DNA from: Pyrenula massariospora
Taxonomy: Eukaryota > Ascomycota > Eurotiomycetes > Pyrenulales > Pyrenulaceae
Reading direction: 5' to 3'
Assembly (NCBI GenBank): GCA_021030905.1
Contig: JAGFMI010000013.1
Location: forward strand, 186,001 to 250,000
DNA length: 64,000 nt
Shown piece by piece: positions 12,405 through 24,033 of the stretch. The notes under the pieces were generated by a model. The model was not told the DNA's origin. It ran no database searches and saw only the letters and a program-made list of their open reading frames with translations. The stretch's first letter is position 1, and every line of letters starts with the position of its first letter. The position numbers and the translations under genes were made by a program.

Positions 12405-14604
12405 ATGGCCACAGTTGTCGTCCAGCAACAATCCCCTCTCCGACACAGTTCAACTCCCCCGCCGCTTCCTCCAAGTATATCCCTACATCCTAGGAGTACA
12501 ACTCCTGTCCCGAATAAGCACATTCCATACTGTCCATCAGGACCATCTCGTTCACCGCCACAGGCACCAACTCCTCCTCAGTCACCCGGCTCCGTTTCTC
12601 TGTCGAAGCTAACCGCGTCGCTCCTCTATCCCCCCGATTCCTTCGCCAGACTATCGAGCTGGCCTTCTCCGGTGTTCTCCATTAATGCGAGGACTTTGTC
12701 AGCTGCCTTAGATCATGCATCCCGACAGCCTCTCCCTGACCCACAGCTAGTATTTCCCTGGCTACATGGTCTCCACATTGATAATCAGCTTCAGCAGGCC
12801 TTCTTCGTAGCCAAAAAGAAGTCTCTCAGGCGGACACCGAAGGGCTTGCGGGCTATAACTGTGGTCAAGGTTGGAGGAGACTTGACACATTCGAAAATTA
12901 AAGGTGCAATAGCGTTGGACGAGGTGCTAACATCTGGCTCCAGCGACGCTGAACGGGATTTTATAGAATGTGATCCTCGGGAAGGATTCTCTGTGCGGAA
13001 TTTCCACATTCAAGCTGCGAAAATTGCGAGAGTGTCAGATATCGTGCTATATGGTGATCAGTCCGTCGATCGTAAAGCCCTCAAGAGCTTAGCCGAGAGT
13101 ATTTCTGCGATGCAGCGAAAGCTGAAGAAAGTTCTAGATTCCGACGGCCATAATACTGAGCAGTACAATACATTTTTACTTTCGACATCATTTGCTGATG
13201 TTGAGAAAATGTGCCCTGAGCTGGTGGCAATCGACTCGCAAGGGAACTCTACAGGATATGCCATAGACTTTGTACAATGGGAGCGAAACGAAATGGCAGA
13301 GATGTCAAAGGCTTCAGAGATCTCGCAAAATGTTTGGCAAGGTCCAACGCCTGACTGGAGCTCTATGACTGCCGAGAAAGAAAGCGCATACGACATCTAC
13401 ATTGAAACCAGCGATCAAGCCCCTATACCTGACGATGAGTATCTCGAGATCAGGACAGAGCAGCTCGGTTGCGCTCCGATCCACCTAGAGTTCCCTTCGT
13501 CAGGTAGCATCATACCCACGTCGTGGTCGTCAGCTGAAATTGATGGGCTTATCTCAATGTGCAAATGGATCTATTACAGGACTCATCCAACCGTCGAGGA
13601 ACATTTTGAAGATGCCGATGGCGATATCCAAATGACGACTTTCTCTGATTCGCAAACCCCTTATAGAGTCCTTATTCATTGTGCGGATGGCTACACAGAA
13701 AGCACTATGCTTGCAATCGCTTATTTTGTATATGCCGAAGGAGTGCCTGTACATGAAGCATGGCTTCGCCTCCATTGCGAAAAGAATCGCAATTTCTTCG
13801 CCTATCCGGCAGATGTCTCATTATTATCGCAAGTCGAGAGTAGACTCCTAGCAGAGAGCCCAAAAGCTCAAGCTTTAAAGATAAATGCCTCAAACATTGA
13901 ATCTCCGGCTTGGTTCTCGAAACTCGATGGGTCTCTCCCGAGCAGGATATTGCCATATATGTATCTCGGCAATCTAACTCACGCCAACAACCCCGAGCTC
14001 CTCCGCCGCATAGGTATCAAGCGGATTCTCAGCATTGGCGAGCCTGTAACCTGGTCGAAACAGGAATATGACGAATGGGGCCGTAATAACATTATGATGG
14101 TCAATCGAGTTCAAGATAACGGCATCGATCCCCTGACGCTGGAGTTTGACAGATGCCTTGAATTTATAGGTCAGTGCAATCCCTTTCAAAGCTTTCTGTT
14201 TCCGCACTTTCGCTAATGCAATAGCAGGTCGCGGCAAATCCGATCGTAAAGCTACACTAGTGCATTGCCGTGTTGGCGTATCAAGATCCGCAACCATTTG
14301 TATCGCTGAAGTTATGTCTAGCTTAGGTCTCTCATTTCCTCGAGCGTACTGCTTTGTCCGTGCCCGCAGGCTCAATGTCATCATCCAACCACATCTCAAA
14401 TTTGTTTATGAATTACTGAAGTGGGAAGAGAAACTTGGCATAGAGAGAGCAATCAAGCAGAACGGGCACGAAGAACAAGAGCACGAGGCTCAAAAGGAGA
14501 GTAGCAGAGAGAAAGAAAAATCTCCTGGCTTAAAGAGGGACATGGAATGGGCGGGTGTTGCAAGAGAGATTGCGGGGATGAATCGACCTTATGCGAGACA
14601 GTGA
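12405..14604 (+). CDS. pps1: dual-specificity protein phosphatase, Pps1 type
   Basis: Exons 12405-14169 and 14228-14604 with a 58-bp GT-AG intron give 713 aa. The C-terminal third is a dual-specificity phosphatase domain: SRILPYMYLGNLTHA opens it and HCRVGVSRSA supplies the catalytic Cys602 and Arg608. The intron lies just before this loop. Earlier, around Cys426, the protein has a degenerate copy (HCADGYTES) where the loop Arg is replaced by Glu. A large N-terminal part with such a non-catalytic phosphatase-like segment is the hallmark of Pps1, linked in yeast to S-phase control. The N-terminal 70 residues are Pro/Ser-rich and probably disordered. The tail is basic and Glu-rich. Confidence 0.87.
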
Positions 14605-16142
14605 AGACGCCGAATTATTTCCTCCAAAACGCAAATCGGATATCGGTTCCATTACTGACAGCATGTTTTATCATATATTTTTTTGGACCTTGCACGCCAG
14701 ATCTAAGGGAAGTAGAGCTTCCCAAGGAGCCTGGCCCGGATATGAATATATGGGTTATTTGGGGGTCGTGACGGCGGCTTGGACGGGTAACGTTGGGCAG
14801 GTTGGCCACTTTTTACGGCCTGGACACACTGGACATCGGCATGCTTTCTGCACTGATTTCACGACCGGAATGAGGCCCACCATCGTTACGATGTTCACGA
14901 AGTTCAATGTTTCTTTTTTCATGCGCGGCGGGCCCTGGGGAGTTGGCTCGTTGCGTTTTATACTCATGAGGGATTGATGAGTGGAGTGGGCGGGATCGGT
15001 GGGCATGTTGTGTCATGTTATCTGCGCGCAAGTTCACGGTGTTTTCGTTTCGTTCTACGATATTCTCTGGGACGTTTTTTATGCCAGGAGTCTGTGTGTG
15101 TGTATGTATCATGCTTGCATAAAGTTACTGATCTGGGTGTATTTGCTAGCTTTCTTGAAGAGGCGGTTGGGGATGGCATGATATATTGATTTAATAATTT
15201 TGCATGTCTATTTATTTTTGTTCATCTTCGGTCTCAGACACTGCAATCGTAGGCTCTCAAGCAATTCCTTTGAATGCTACACGAATCCTGAACGTCAAAC
15301 CCATCCCCAACCCCAACCTAACGCCTGCCTACACACAAAGACGAATCCTTCAATCCCCCACTCCCCCTTCTTCCGTCTTGCCACTCAACACGACCCTCCC
15401 CTTCTTCCGTCCTGTCCTGTCCTGTCCTGTCCTATCACTCGGCTCGATGCGCGCCTCGCCAGTGCCATCCCGATCCCCTACAATATCATAAGGTACATAG
15501 CACTATCGTCCAACACAGGCCAACCATCCATCCACACACTAACCCCCCACCTACCTAAAGAACTAACCCCGACATCACGCCCTGCGCGATATCCCCACCG
15601 CCTTGGCTTGGCTTAGCTTCCATCCATCCATACTCACTCAGCTCATGCATGCATATATCAGTCACACATACTTCTCCGTCGTCTCCTACCACGCCGCCGC
15701 CGATCAGCTGCGGACAGTACGCATAACTTACAGAGCCATTTCGGTTTTTTCCTTTTCTTTGCTTTGCTTTGCTTTTTGCTTCGAAGACGTTGTTTCCCGT
15801 AGAATCCTTATCTTATCTGAGATAGGTGGGGGAGAGAAGAAGGTATGGTCAAGATAAAGATGAAGACCAAGACTGTGTTTATGGCATTTTTCTAACGTGT
15901 AATGGCTGGGAACGTGGATGTTGATGTGGATCTGGATCCGAATACTAAATCAACGTGACGGTGATCGTGACGGTTCCTCAAACGGACAAAGCTCTTCAAT
16001 CCAATTCAATTCCAAACATCCATGGAGATCTAACTTAATCCGAATCCATAACGAGCGTCTATCTCCCCCTTACCCTTCCGTGTCCCTATCTTCCCTATAC
16101 CATGTCTCCACCTTCCAACTTCTACCCAACTAGATAGGTCCC
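14605..16142. other. gene-poor spacer with simple repeats
   Basis: No credible gene. It contains a strongly C-rich stretch around 15300-15620, a short CCTGT microsatellite near 15409-15434 and TTTGC repeats near 15757-15775. Open frames here are low-complexity and lack any recognisable domain. Confidence 0.5.
15409..15434. repeat. CCTGT microsatellite
   Basis: About five head-to-tail copies of CCTGT, the last one altered to CCTAT, inside a C/T-rich stretch. Confidence 0.75.
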
Positions 16143-16388
16143 CTAAGTCAGCCCCGCCGTCTTCCGATCCCCCGGCAACATGACGGGGCTCCCCCTCTCC
16201 TCCACGCCGTCCCGCTCCGTCAGCGTCGCGTTCAGCACCCCCTCGGAGACGTTGTGGTGGTGATGTCCTGGGGGCCCGACGGGCACCAGGGTGAGGGTGC
16301 TCTTCTCCTGGCCCCAGGTGGGTGATGGGGTCGCGAGGGGGAGAGTGAGTGTTAGGAGGGAGAGGGAGAGGGCGAGGAGGGGCTTCAT
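16143..16388 (-). CDS. candidate small secreted protein
   Basis: A single-exon 81-aa frame starting at 16388. The first 19-21 residues (MKPLLALSLSLLTLTLPLA) are a textbook signal peptide followed by TPSPTWG. The mature part is short, has a run of four His within GPPGHHHHNVSEG and no Cys. It matches no family I know. The size and secretion signal resemble small secreted proteins of fungi, but a frame this short could be chance, and the local C-rich to G-rich base skew would shape the amino acid composition. A longer frame in another phase (16521-16030) lacks any signal-like start. Confidence 0.4.
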   Translation of the reverse strand: MKPLLALSLSLLTLTLPLATPSPTWGQEKSTLTLVPVGPPGHHHHNVSEGVLNATLTERDGVEERGSPVMLPGDRKTAGLT

Positions 16389-16628
16389 GGTTGTTTTGGT
16401 TCGATTTGCTTGTTTGTGGGGATTGGATTCTGTAGTGGAGAGTGGAGAGGAATATATTGGTCGTGATGGATGGAGGAGAGGAGGGAAATTGTGAGGGGGA
16501 AGAGATGTTCAAATAGGACATGCGTTTCGATCATGTTGGATTATCATAAGTAAGAGTCTCGTTCTCGTCTGCACGTCATCCAACATTATCGGGTGGGCCA
16601 CGGAGAGAAAACCGGCTTGCAATAGGAT
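16389..16628. other. upstream region of the small secreted candidate
   Basis: About 240 bases between the candidate secreted protein start and the tandem array. Nothing recognisable. Confidence 0.4.
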
Positions 16629-17075
16629 GTTTGCAGCCTTGCTTGCTGTTGACCTAACTGTCAAGACGATTTTAGTGGAGAGAGGAATGTGCTGTCGTCG
16701 GATAGGGTGCTGGCAGCCTTGCTGTCAATCCAAATGTCGAGATTCCTTCCGAACAGAGGTAAATGTGCTGTCTTGAACGGGCTGTCTGCAGCTTTGCTGT
16801 CAACTGAGCTGTCAAGATGCCTTCCAAGAAAAGACGGATACGGTGTCGTCAAAAGGCTATTTGCAGCCTTGCTGTCGACCCGATCGTCCAATACAATTTC
16901 CGATGAGAGACGGGCATGCAGCCTCGCTGTCGAACAATCCAATTGCCAATTGATTTCCGAGGAGAGACGGGAATGTGCTGTCTTCGAAGGGATATTTGCA
17001 GCCTTGCTGTCAACCGACCCGATTGCCAAAATACCTTGCGAGGAGAAGACGGGACATGATGTGCTGTCTCCCATC
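16629..17075. repeat. diverged tandem array, unit about 75-80 bp, six copies
   Basis: The core GCAGCCTTGCTGTC or close variants recur at 16633, 16713, 16788, 16863, 16918 and 16998, with spacings of 80, 75, 75, 55 and 80. Each unit also ends in a block like GAGAGACGGGAATGTGCTGTC. Because the main period is a multiple of three, open frames run through the array on both strands, with repeated peptides such as AALLST (plus) and DSKAA (minus). I treat these as a by-product of the period rather than as proof of a gene, although a repeat protein cannot be excluded. Confidence 0.8.
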
Positions 17076-18606
17076 TGTGTACCTTTGGAACGAAAAACGT
17101 ACCCACTGCATGGGGAAAAGGTCTTGGGAACTTATGTTTGAGACGGACAGTATTTCCCCAAGCAAATCCATAACACAAGTTCTGCCCATCACCGGCCGTA
17201 TGTGTGACCTTTTGGAAGGAGTAGAGGCTTTCGTTAAAGCTTACTCGCAAAGTTCCTTCGGGAGCTCGGGACGTTCTGCATTGCTGAGAATATCCGATAG
17301 CGTATCCGAGGGCGAGACGGTGGGGTCAAGGAATTTGACATATGGCGAGAGGTTTTGGAACGAGAGATGTAAGAAAAGGGGTTGGATTTATGAGGAAAAT
17401 GAATTTAATTGATATCCACAGTAATCAGGTGGGGTGGCCAATTGAAATTGTGGGTTGCGGGATAGAAACAGCTGATAACATGTAGATTTTAGTAGTCAAA
17501 TGATCCATGTGGATGACGATCAATCCGCTCATCCGTACTGCGTACGTTTGCTCTCGATCTAGTCGCCATGTCTTTAGCACGCCGTAGAAAAGGACGAGAG
17601 CTCCTACCATGTGTTTGTTGCAAGAAGTGGTGATACCACAATGACCAAAACTTGCTTTCTCCTCCATCTCTGGCTTCTCAGGTAGCAGTGGTGTTGTCGT
17701 AACCCGTCACTGCCGCTAAAGATGCATGCACCCCAGACACGAGGAGCCCAGCTTCTATGAGGGCGTTGAAGAGTTCCCAAGTTTTCTAACTCCGAAAATC
17801 TAGGGGTCAAATCAAGGAAATGGCGCGGAGGGAGTGGGCGGGACGCACGGAAACCTGCAGCATTTTCCATGTTGCCCGATCTTGGTATTCAGGAGAAGAG
17901 CCCGAGCAGAACTCAAAGAGGTGAGTAGAACGCGCAAATCTCCCATCTTTGATGCCGGATCGCAATAGGATTGAACGTGTGCTGATGATGTTGAGGTTGC
18001 ACCTGCCGTCACAAAAATTAGGTAGTTCGGGAGAACCGGAGATTGCGACGAGGAAGGAAGGACAGGAGGAAGGAGCGTGCCGATGTAGCCACAGGCTGGG
18101 GTAGAGAATTAGGAGGAAGAGGATACGGCCAATAAGGGGTGGAGAGCACACCTTGTAGCTTGCCTACCTTCTCTAGGTGATTAGATGAATTCAGAGTTCT
18201 TGAACATGTGTGTCCTGTAACGACGACGTTTATGGCATCTGGTCTGGTAGATCTGGCGTATCTGCAGCTTTGGAAGACATTCTAGTTGTTGGCGTCGAAG
18301 GATTGCTGGCTGCATCGTGGCTGTGAGGATTTAGGATCGCGTCTCCTACTGTCAGTACCTCGTTTAGAGCGTAGATATATCAAAATCTGAAAAAAACAGT
18401 GCATGCGAAGAGAAAAGCAATTGCAGGACATGGGTGAAATATCGATGACTTTGATTACTGATGCTGATGCTTCATGAAAAGCTCTATCATCTCACCATGC
18501 TGTCATATCCGCCAGATTTTTTTGATTTTCTCGGTTCCCTAACATTTGTAACTGCTCATTTGCGATTGTCTATCATCATTCTCCCTTCAAATCTTGAGCG
18601 TATCAC
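17076..18606. other. gene-poor spacer
   Basis: No frame with recognisable domain features on either strand. It separates the tandem array from the 3' end of the thioredoxin gene. Confidence 0.45.
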
Positions 18607-19002
18607 TCAGGCCTTCCCCTCAACAATCGCCGCCTCCAACGCTTTCGGGCTAGCCCCAACGACCTCGCCCACCTTCTCCCCATTCTTGAACAGCATGAAC
18701 GTAGGCATGGCGCGGATTCCTAACTCCTGCGCTACATCCGGCACCTCATCGACATCGATCTTGTAGAACTTCACGTCTGGGTACTGGTCGCTGAACTCGA
18801 CGACTTTGGGGGCAATCACCTTGCATGGGCCGCACCAGGTTGCGAAGCAGTCGAGAACCATCAGAGTGTCTTTGTCGGCGGAGAGGGCGGTGTCGAATTC
18901 GGTTTTACTGGACAGGTGTGTCAGTCTACGATTCAAAGTGAGTGGGAGGGGGTGGTAGAGGGGCGCTTACCTGGCGAGATTGTGGACGCCTTCTTTGCCC
19001 AT
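18607..19002 (-). CDS. thioredoxin
   Basis: Exons 19002-18971 and 18907-18607 with a 63-bp GT-AG intron (18908-18970) give 110 aa, normal for a cytosolic thioredoxin. The protein begins [16 protein letters not shown]. The redox centre WCGPC is at residues 35-39 and the cis-Pro loop is in [14 protein letters not shown]. No targeting sequence precedes the domain, so a cytosolic disulphide reductase partnered with thioredoxin reductase is expected. The tiny first exon is supported because it supplies the usual N-terminal strand and restores frame exactly. Confidence 0.94.
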
Positions 19003-20187
19003 TGTCGCGGTAAATTTTGTGGGTTTTGTGGAGTGAAAAGTTCGAATTGGTGCAAGAAGATAGTTCTTGTGAGGTGGTTGTCTGTAAGCTTGGTTGACGG
19101 ATCGAAGGACAGGTGCAGTGAAGATTCTTGTATTTGCTGAGAGTATATTGCGAAGTAATGCAGACGGAGTCTGGAATGATGCCAGGATGAAGATTTTATA
19201 GGGAAACCGCGACGTGAGGTGATTACGATGGAAGGAGAGGCTGCGTAAGGTAGAAGGTACGAGGCAGTGGAGGAAGGCGTTACTTGAGGATTATGGAATC
19301 GGGTGTTGAGGTCAATCCCGCGCGATGCTGATTAGCAATTGCTCTCTGGCGCGCAGGGTCTGGCCCGCGACGCATCGGTGACGCAATCGCGACCCTTTCC
19401 CGAAAAGAAAAGGCATTCGCTCGGGAAAACGTCGGGCTTCACATGTCAGGCGCTGGTGGAATTTTATCCGATTGCTTCCAATTCTAAGCAATGCCTTGAA
19501 ATCGTGTTGACATATCTAAGGCTATTCAATCTTTATTCTCTACGTGCCGGTATCCGTTTAACAACTATCAAGAACGTGCTCTCCGGGGAAGGAGGGCACA
19601 GTGTCACGAGCGAGGACGTACGGTCGGTAAGGGTCACGCACAATGAAGAGTATGTTTGAGTCTTGGGCGTTTGATGATGTTTGCTGTACTCAGGCGTCTA
19701 ATCATGTTTGCTATGAGAAGATCTTTGGTCGTTAGTTCTCCGGCTGGTGTATGCCCTCTTCGCTAGCTGATTCAATATTCACTTCACTGCTGTATAGCTG
19801 TGCCGCCGGTTTCTCACACGGCAAGAGACAGGTTCTCGAGCCATCAATCTTCTTTGTTCTCCAAATCCACTGCTTAAACTCCTTCTCCGTACTTGCAACC
19901 TGACTGTGTGCAAATCAAAAACAAAAGAGCTACCAGTCCACCCGACAACAGATCAGGTTAGAGTTCGTACACATGGAAGTATGCCCGACCGGTTATTGTA
20001 GACTTTTCAAACGAGTGAGGACATCTGTGGGGTATCTCAAAAGCAAATTTCGCTACTCAAAAGGCGCCGCCGCTATCGCTTCTCTCAATCACATTCAAAT
20101 TCTGGCAAGTCTAGAACATCATTGCTGTTTAGGTGTCTCCGATAATCTCTTTCCTACTAGATTCATGTCCTCCGCACATTCCCGATA
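19003..20187. other. intergenic region upstream of thioredoxin
   Basis: Contains the thioredoxin promoter side (19003 to about 19300) and then unassigned sequence up to the stop of the next minus-strand gene. No coding signal is recognised. Confidence 0.45.
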
Positions 20188-22611
20188 TTACTGGTCTGGC
20201 TGATTGGGATCTTTCATTATTAGACCTGGCGAAGGCTGCCTTGACGAGTATTCGGTAATGCTTCTCCTCTTACTATCTGTAGAGGAACGTCGAAGTTCGA
20301 GTAGCTTCGCACTACCAGTGCTGAAGTGCCGGGCATGCTTCTTTCCATAGTCGACGCTCGTGGCTCTCATGATGGCTGGCTTTGGAGAGTCCGGCGACTC
20401 CCCTTCCTCTGGGGACGTTGGCTCGTCATCTTGGGCTTGGTACTCGTTCAGTAGTCCTTGCTTAGACTTTGGCCGCGTTCCTTGTTGCTTTACCAACGTA
20501 GGATGGCGTCTCGGAACCTCATGCTGAGTCAGCGCCAGGCCGTCATCGTCACCTTGAAGAACGTCTGGATCTTCGTTGTCATTGTCACTATCACCGCCAA
20601 AATTAATGGCTGTGCTGCTCGCCTTGCCCTTATCCGACCGGGATCTTCGTCTGTATTGCTCTGGCGTTAGACGTTTGAAATACTCATCGTCGGCGACATC
20701 CGTTTCTTCTCTTGGATCGCGGTTCTCCGACTGCTCGCGGATCTCCCGACCGAGCGAGGCGTCACTTCTCTTAAGGGACTGACTTAACGGAAGCGAACTT
20801 CTCTTCAACGGCCGTCCAGAGAGCCACGATGCTTCTGAGTCAACAGAAGCGAGAGACTGAGACATTGGCGGGTTTTCGGAATGTTGAGAGTGCATTGACA
20901 GATGCCTCGAAGCATGCTCGCTGCCGCGCGAAGCTCGTTTTGCATCACCCTCCGTCACTTCGGGAGACTGAACTCTTGAGTCAGGCGGTGATAGTGGGAA
21001 TTCAGGAAGGTCTTCCCGGAATTTCGAGCGGGTTCGTTGTGGAGTCCCTGACGAGCGTCGGAAGGTGCGAGCAGGACCAGCGGCAACAACGGGTGGAGGT
21101 TGTGATTGCCGGGCAAATGACTCTCTGGAGGTGTTTGAGAATTCGGATGGTGGCTTTCGGCCACGATCTACAGAGCTTCGTTTAGCCCTGGTGCTGCCGC
21201 GTTTAAAGAATGTCGTCCAAGAACTGCCTTGAGTCGCGCTTTGGCTTGATGCTCTTCGATCCAGTTCAGGATATTCAGGGATATCAGGCGTTGACTGGCG
21301 CGCTAGACCAGACATTTGTGTAAGACTGGTACGGTTTCGTGCCTGCGGCGCAGGTGAAGCAGAAGGTGAGGCACTGGTCTGAGACATACGACTATCAAGC
21401 GGACTTGTTGCTCGAAGATGGGATGTCTCTGTTAAAACTCGCAGATTTGGAGGAGGTTTTAAAGGCTCATCGTCATGGGGTTGCGGCACAGGTCGTTCAG
21501 GAGGAATAACTTCTTTCTCGGGCGGTGGAGGTTTTACATCATCATCAACAGGTTTTGAGATCGACATGTCTGTCTTTTTGAGGCTCTGTACTTCACCGGT
21601 ATCTCTCGTTTCCTCCGGTCGAGCTCTCGACTCTTTTCTTCCTCGTTGCGATTCATCTTCGTGCTGCTGCTCCGCCTTCCGAAGCTTTTTGTCTAGAGAA
21701 GCTGCATCAACCTTTTTCTTCTTTTCGCGCCTCCTTGCGTCGCGCTCAAGCAGTTGTCTGATGTCGCCCGCATCAAGATCATCCGCCAGATCATCAATCC
21801 TCTTCCTTACTTTTGCGTCTTCTTCTGGTATTGCTGGGCGTTTTTCTAGCCTCGTGGAAGTCCTAGAGTGATTTTGACCGGAAGACCGCGAATTACCAGC
21901 ATATTTGATCGTCGGCCGAGGTGTTAAAACGTTTAGGTTGCTAACCTTGAATGAATGGGAGGTTGTCATTGTATCGACTGAGCCGGCTAGGGTGTGGGAA
22001 AGCGGTAGAGATGCGTCTGACGTAGGCCGTTTATTGCTATGGTGAGGCACTCTCGATCCTGAGCCGTGATTGCGCTGCGGTGTGCTGCCAATATGTGAAG
22101 CAGGTCTTTTCGGAATGGGAATTGGTGAACTCATGGACCGCACTTTTTCTTCACGGGCAATGTCTTCGGCCTTGCGCTTACTTGACTTTCGCCGGGGAAT
22201 ATTTGCTTCATTTCGACTTCGCTGTGCTCGAAGGGTTGGCGGTCGATTGCCGACTGTGAAGTTGTCTTGACCGATGCTTGAATAGGATGCGGGATTCTGT
22301 TGGTAGAGGTGGGCTGCTGTTGTGGCACGGCTGCCATGCGAGGCTCCGCGACCGTTCCCAGGGGATTTTTGATGTAAAGGTGCCGGAGCAGGAGATGGTG
22401 AGGATGAAGTTTTCGCCCGCGTTGCAGGGTTCTTTCTGATCTTCCTGGTCGTGCGAGGCTCTGCCCGGCGGTCGTCTGTGCGAGAGCCGACGGGTTGAGA
22501 TTGAACGGGAGTAGGTGCCTGATCTGATCGTTGTCTTGCCATCTTCTCTGGAGTCGACTGCGTGGTTTGCAAGCTGAGCCTTTTGTTTTTGCGAGAGAAG
22601 GGCCAAATCAT
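20188..22611 (-). CDS. Ser/Pro/Arg-rich, mostly disordered protein of unknown function
   Basis: One uninterrupted 807-codon frame starting MIWPFSRKNKRL at 22611. The sequence is rich in Ser, Pro, Arg and Gln nearly throughout. Around residues 270-330 there is a charged, probably helical or coiled-coil segment (DDLADDLDAGDIRQLLERD, then a Lys-rich stretch). A shorter conserved-looking block DDEYFKRLTPEQYRRRSR occurs near residue 650. There is no transmembrane helix or catalytic motif. I do not recognise the family. A frame of this length on one strand with clear coding character is very unlikely to be chance. Further exons past 20188 were looked for and not found. Confidence 0.7.
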   Translation of the reverse strand: MIWPFSRKNKRLSLQTTQSTPEKMARQRSDQAPTPVQSQPVGSRTDDRRAEPRTTRKIRKNPATRAKTSSSPSPAPAPLHQKSPGNGRGASHGSRATTAAHLYQQNPASYSSIGQDNFTVGNRPPTLRAQRSRNEANIPRRKSSKRKAEDIAREEKVRSMSSPIPIPKRPASHIGSTPQRNHGSGSRVPHHSNKRPTSDASLPLSHTLAGSVDTMTTSHSFKVSNLNVLTPRPTIKYAGNSRSSGQNHSRTSTRLEKRPAIPEEDAKVRKRIDDLADDLDAGDIRQLLERDARRREKKKKVDAASLDKKLRKAEQQHEDESQRGRKESRARPEETRDTGEVQSLKKTDMSISKPVDDDVKPPPPEKEVIPPERPVPQPHDDEPLKPPPNLRVLTETSHLRATSPLDSRMSQTSASPSASPAPQARNRTSLTQMSGLARQSTPDIPEYPELDRRASSQSATQGSSWTTFFKRGSTRAKRSSVDRGRKPPSEFSNTSRESFARQSQPPPVVAAGPARTFRRSSGTPQRTRSKFREDLPEFPLSPPDSRVQSPEVTEGDAKRASRGSEHASRHLSMHSQHSENPPMSQSLASVDSEASWLSGRPLKRSSLPLSQSLKRSDASLGREIREQSENRDPREETDVADDEYFKRLTPEQYRRRSRSDKGKASSTAINFGGDSDNDNEDPDVLQGDDDGLALTQHEVPRRHPTLVKQQGTRPKSKQGLLNEYQAQDDEPTSPEEGESPDSPKPAIMRATSVDYGKKHARHFSTGSAKLLELRRSSTDSKRRSITEYSSRQPSPGLIMKDPNQPDQ

Positions 22612-24033
22612 GATATGATTGGGATGACTTGACAGTCATGCAAATTGATGGTAAGCCCCTGGTTGCGCGGCGCGGTGGATCCCATGCCTGTAGTCAGCAC
22701 CGTGTCTCTGGCGATGGGGGCGAAGGGCGCGTAGTGGGCGTGGAATCGCGCATAGATTGGAGGAGAGAGATAGGACTTAAAGGAGCGTGGGAGAGATCGA
22801 GGTGTGCTTGGATATGATATCACGGGAACCAGGCTTTTGGCGAATGGTTCTGCGTAAGGCCTAGTTGGACACGAGCCAGCGATGATCTTTCAGCCACCTC
22901 TGGCGGCGGGGGCATTTCTCGAAGAAGGATAAGTCGGTTGGCCTGGTATGAGAGACGACCGGGATGCGACCAGCGACGCTCGGGAGACAATTGCATAAAG
23001 TGCAACTGAAACAAGAGGAGTCGCCCTGGGAGAAAAGTATATGAACTGGTCTTATGAGTCGCTAAATATACTTCGCTTAGGTCGACTGCAGCGTGGCATC
23101 CCTTGGTTCTGGAAGCTGGGTCTGGGCTCGTTCAGAGGCCACGGGCGTGGCTGACCTGGACACGGCTGGGTAGAGCGGCTGAACGGGGGAATGATATGAT
23201 GTCTTTCACCGTGGAAAGATGCGCCCAGAGCCGCAATAATGAGGAGAAATCGAACGTGTCTACTCTTTTCTCGTGACGATCCTCTGTCAACACCTGGCTC
23301 TGAACGGCGCGTTTGAAAGGCAGGAAGAAAGCTCCGGATGCAGCCGTTGTGCCTCCCGAATCGCCCCGCCACTCAGCAGAGTTTTCCAGCAGACTTTCCC
23401 GCGGCCGCCAGCCCGTGCCCAAGCTTCTTCCATCCACTCAAAGGCTGAAAACAAGAAGATGGCGGAATCCTTCCTGCCTGTGACTGTGAACGCCCAAGAG
23501 TCGAGCCGGTCATGCATATCATGCGTTCCTCCATCGCTACGGGAGCCTGAGCAGCAGAGGTCTCCGCTATGGAAGGTGGGCGGCGCTACAGGCGGCGCTG
23601 GAGCCGGAAGGCGTATGTCGTGCTTCCCCCTTATCGGCAACTCGATAATCTCTCCCTCCCTAAGAAATGTTCCTGCAGAATGTCTCAAATCCACAAGCCT
23701 AAACTTGACTTATTCCGTCAAGCATACCGTTTCCGTCTTTTATACTGTGCTTGATTTCTTCAATATACATATTACGAACCCATATACCTAATTAGTCAAG
23801 TCACAATATTACTAATTACAAGCCTCGTCCATGACATTGATCAGGGACCGCTCCTCTTGAATGTCATCACAGAAACACCTAGCTCAAAGTTATGAGGACT
23901 TGAACATCGTAAATAGTGGTGAGCAAAGCTGTCAGCGCGATATATGCGGAGTGACGGTGCTTTCCTGGGTAGAATGATGATCGCGACAGCGATGTAGCCT
24001 ACCTACCTCTAGATAAGGAACCAAGACTCGTGC
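22612..24033. other. intergenic region, no gene recognised
   Basis: The proximal part is the promoter side of the disordered-protein gene. Frames around 23050-23790 on both strands overlap one another, have no domain features and are not called. Confidence 0.45.

Noticed and set aside
16629-17075. CRISPR-like array
   Set aside because: Units are diverged tandem repeats without uniform spacers, in eukaryotic DNA; the resemblance is only periodicity.
16689-17141. 150-codon frame through the tandem array
   Set aside because: Open on both strands because the period is mostly a multiple of three; no start context, signal or domain supports a gene.
23052-23791. Overlapping frames on both strands between the disordered-protein gene and gmf1
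   Set aside because: They conflict with one another and have no domain-like features.
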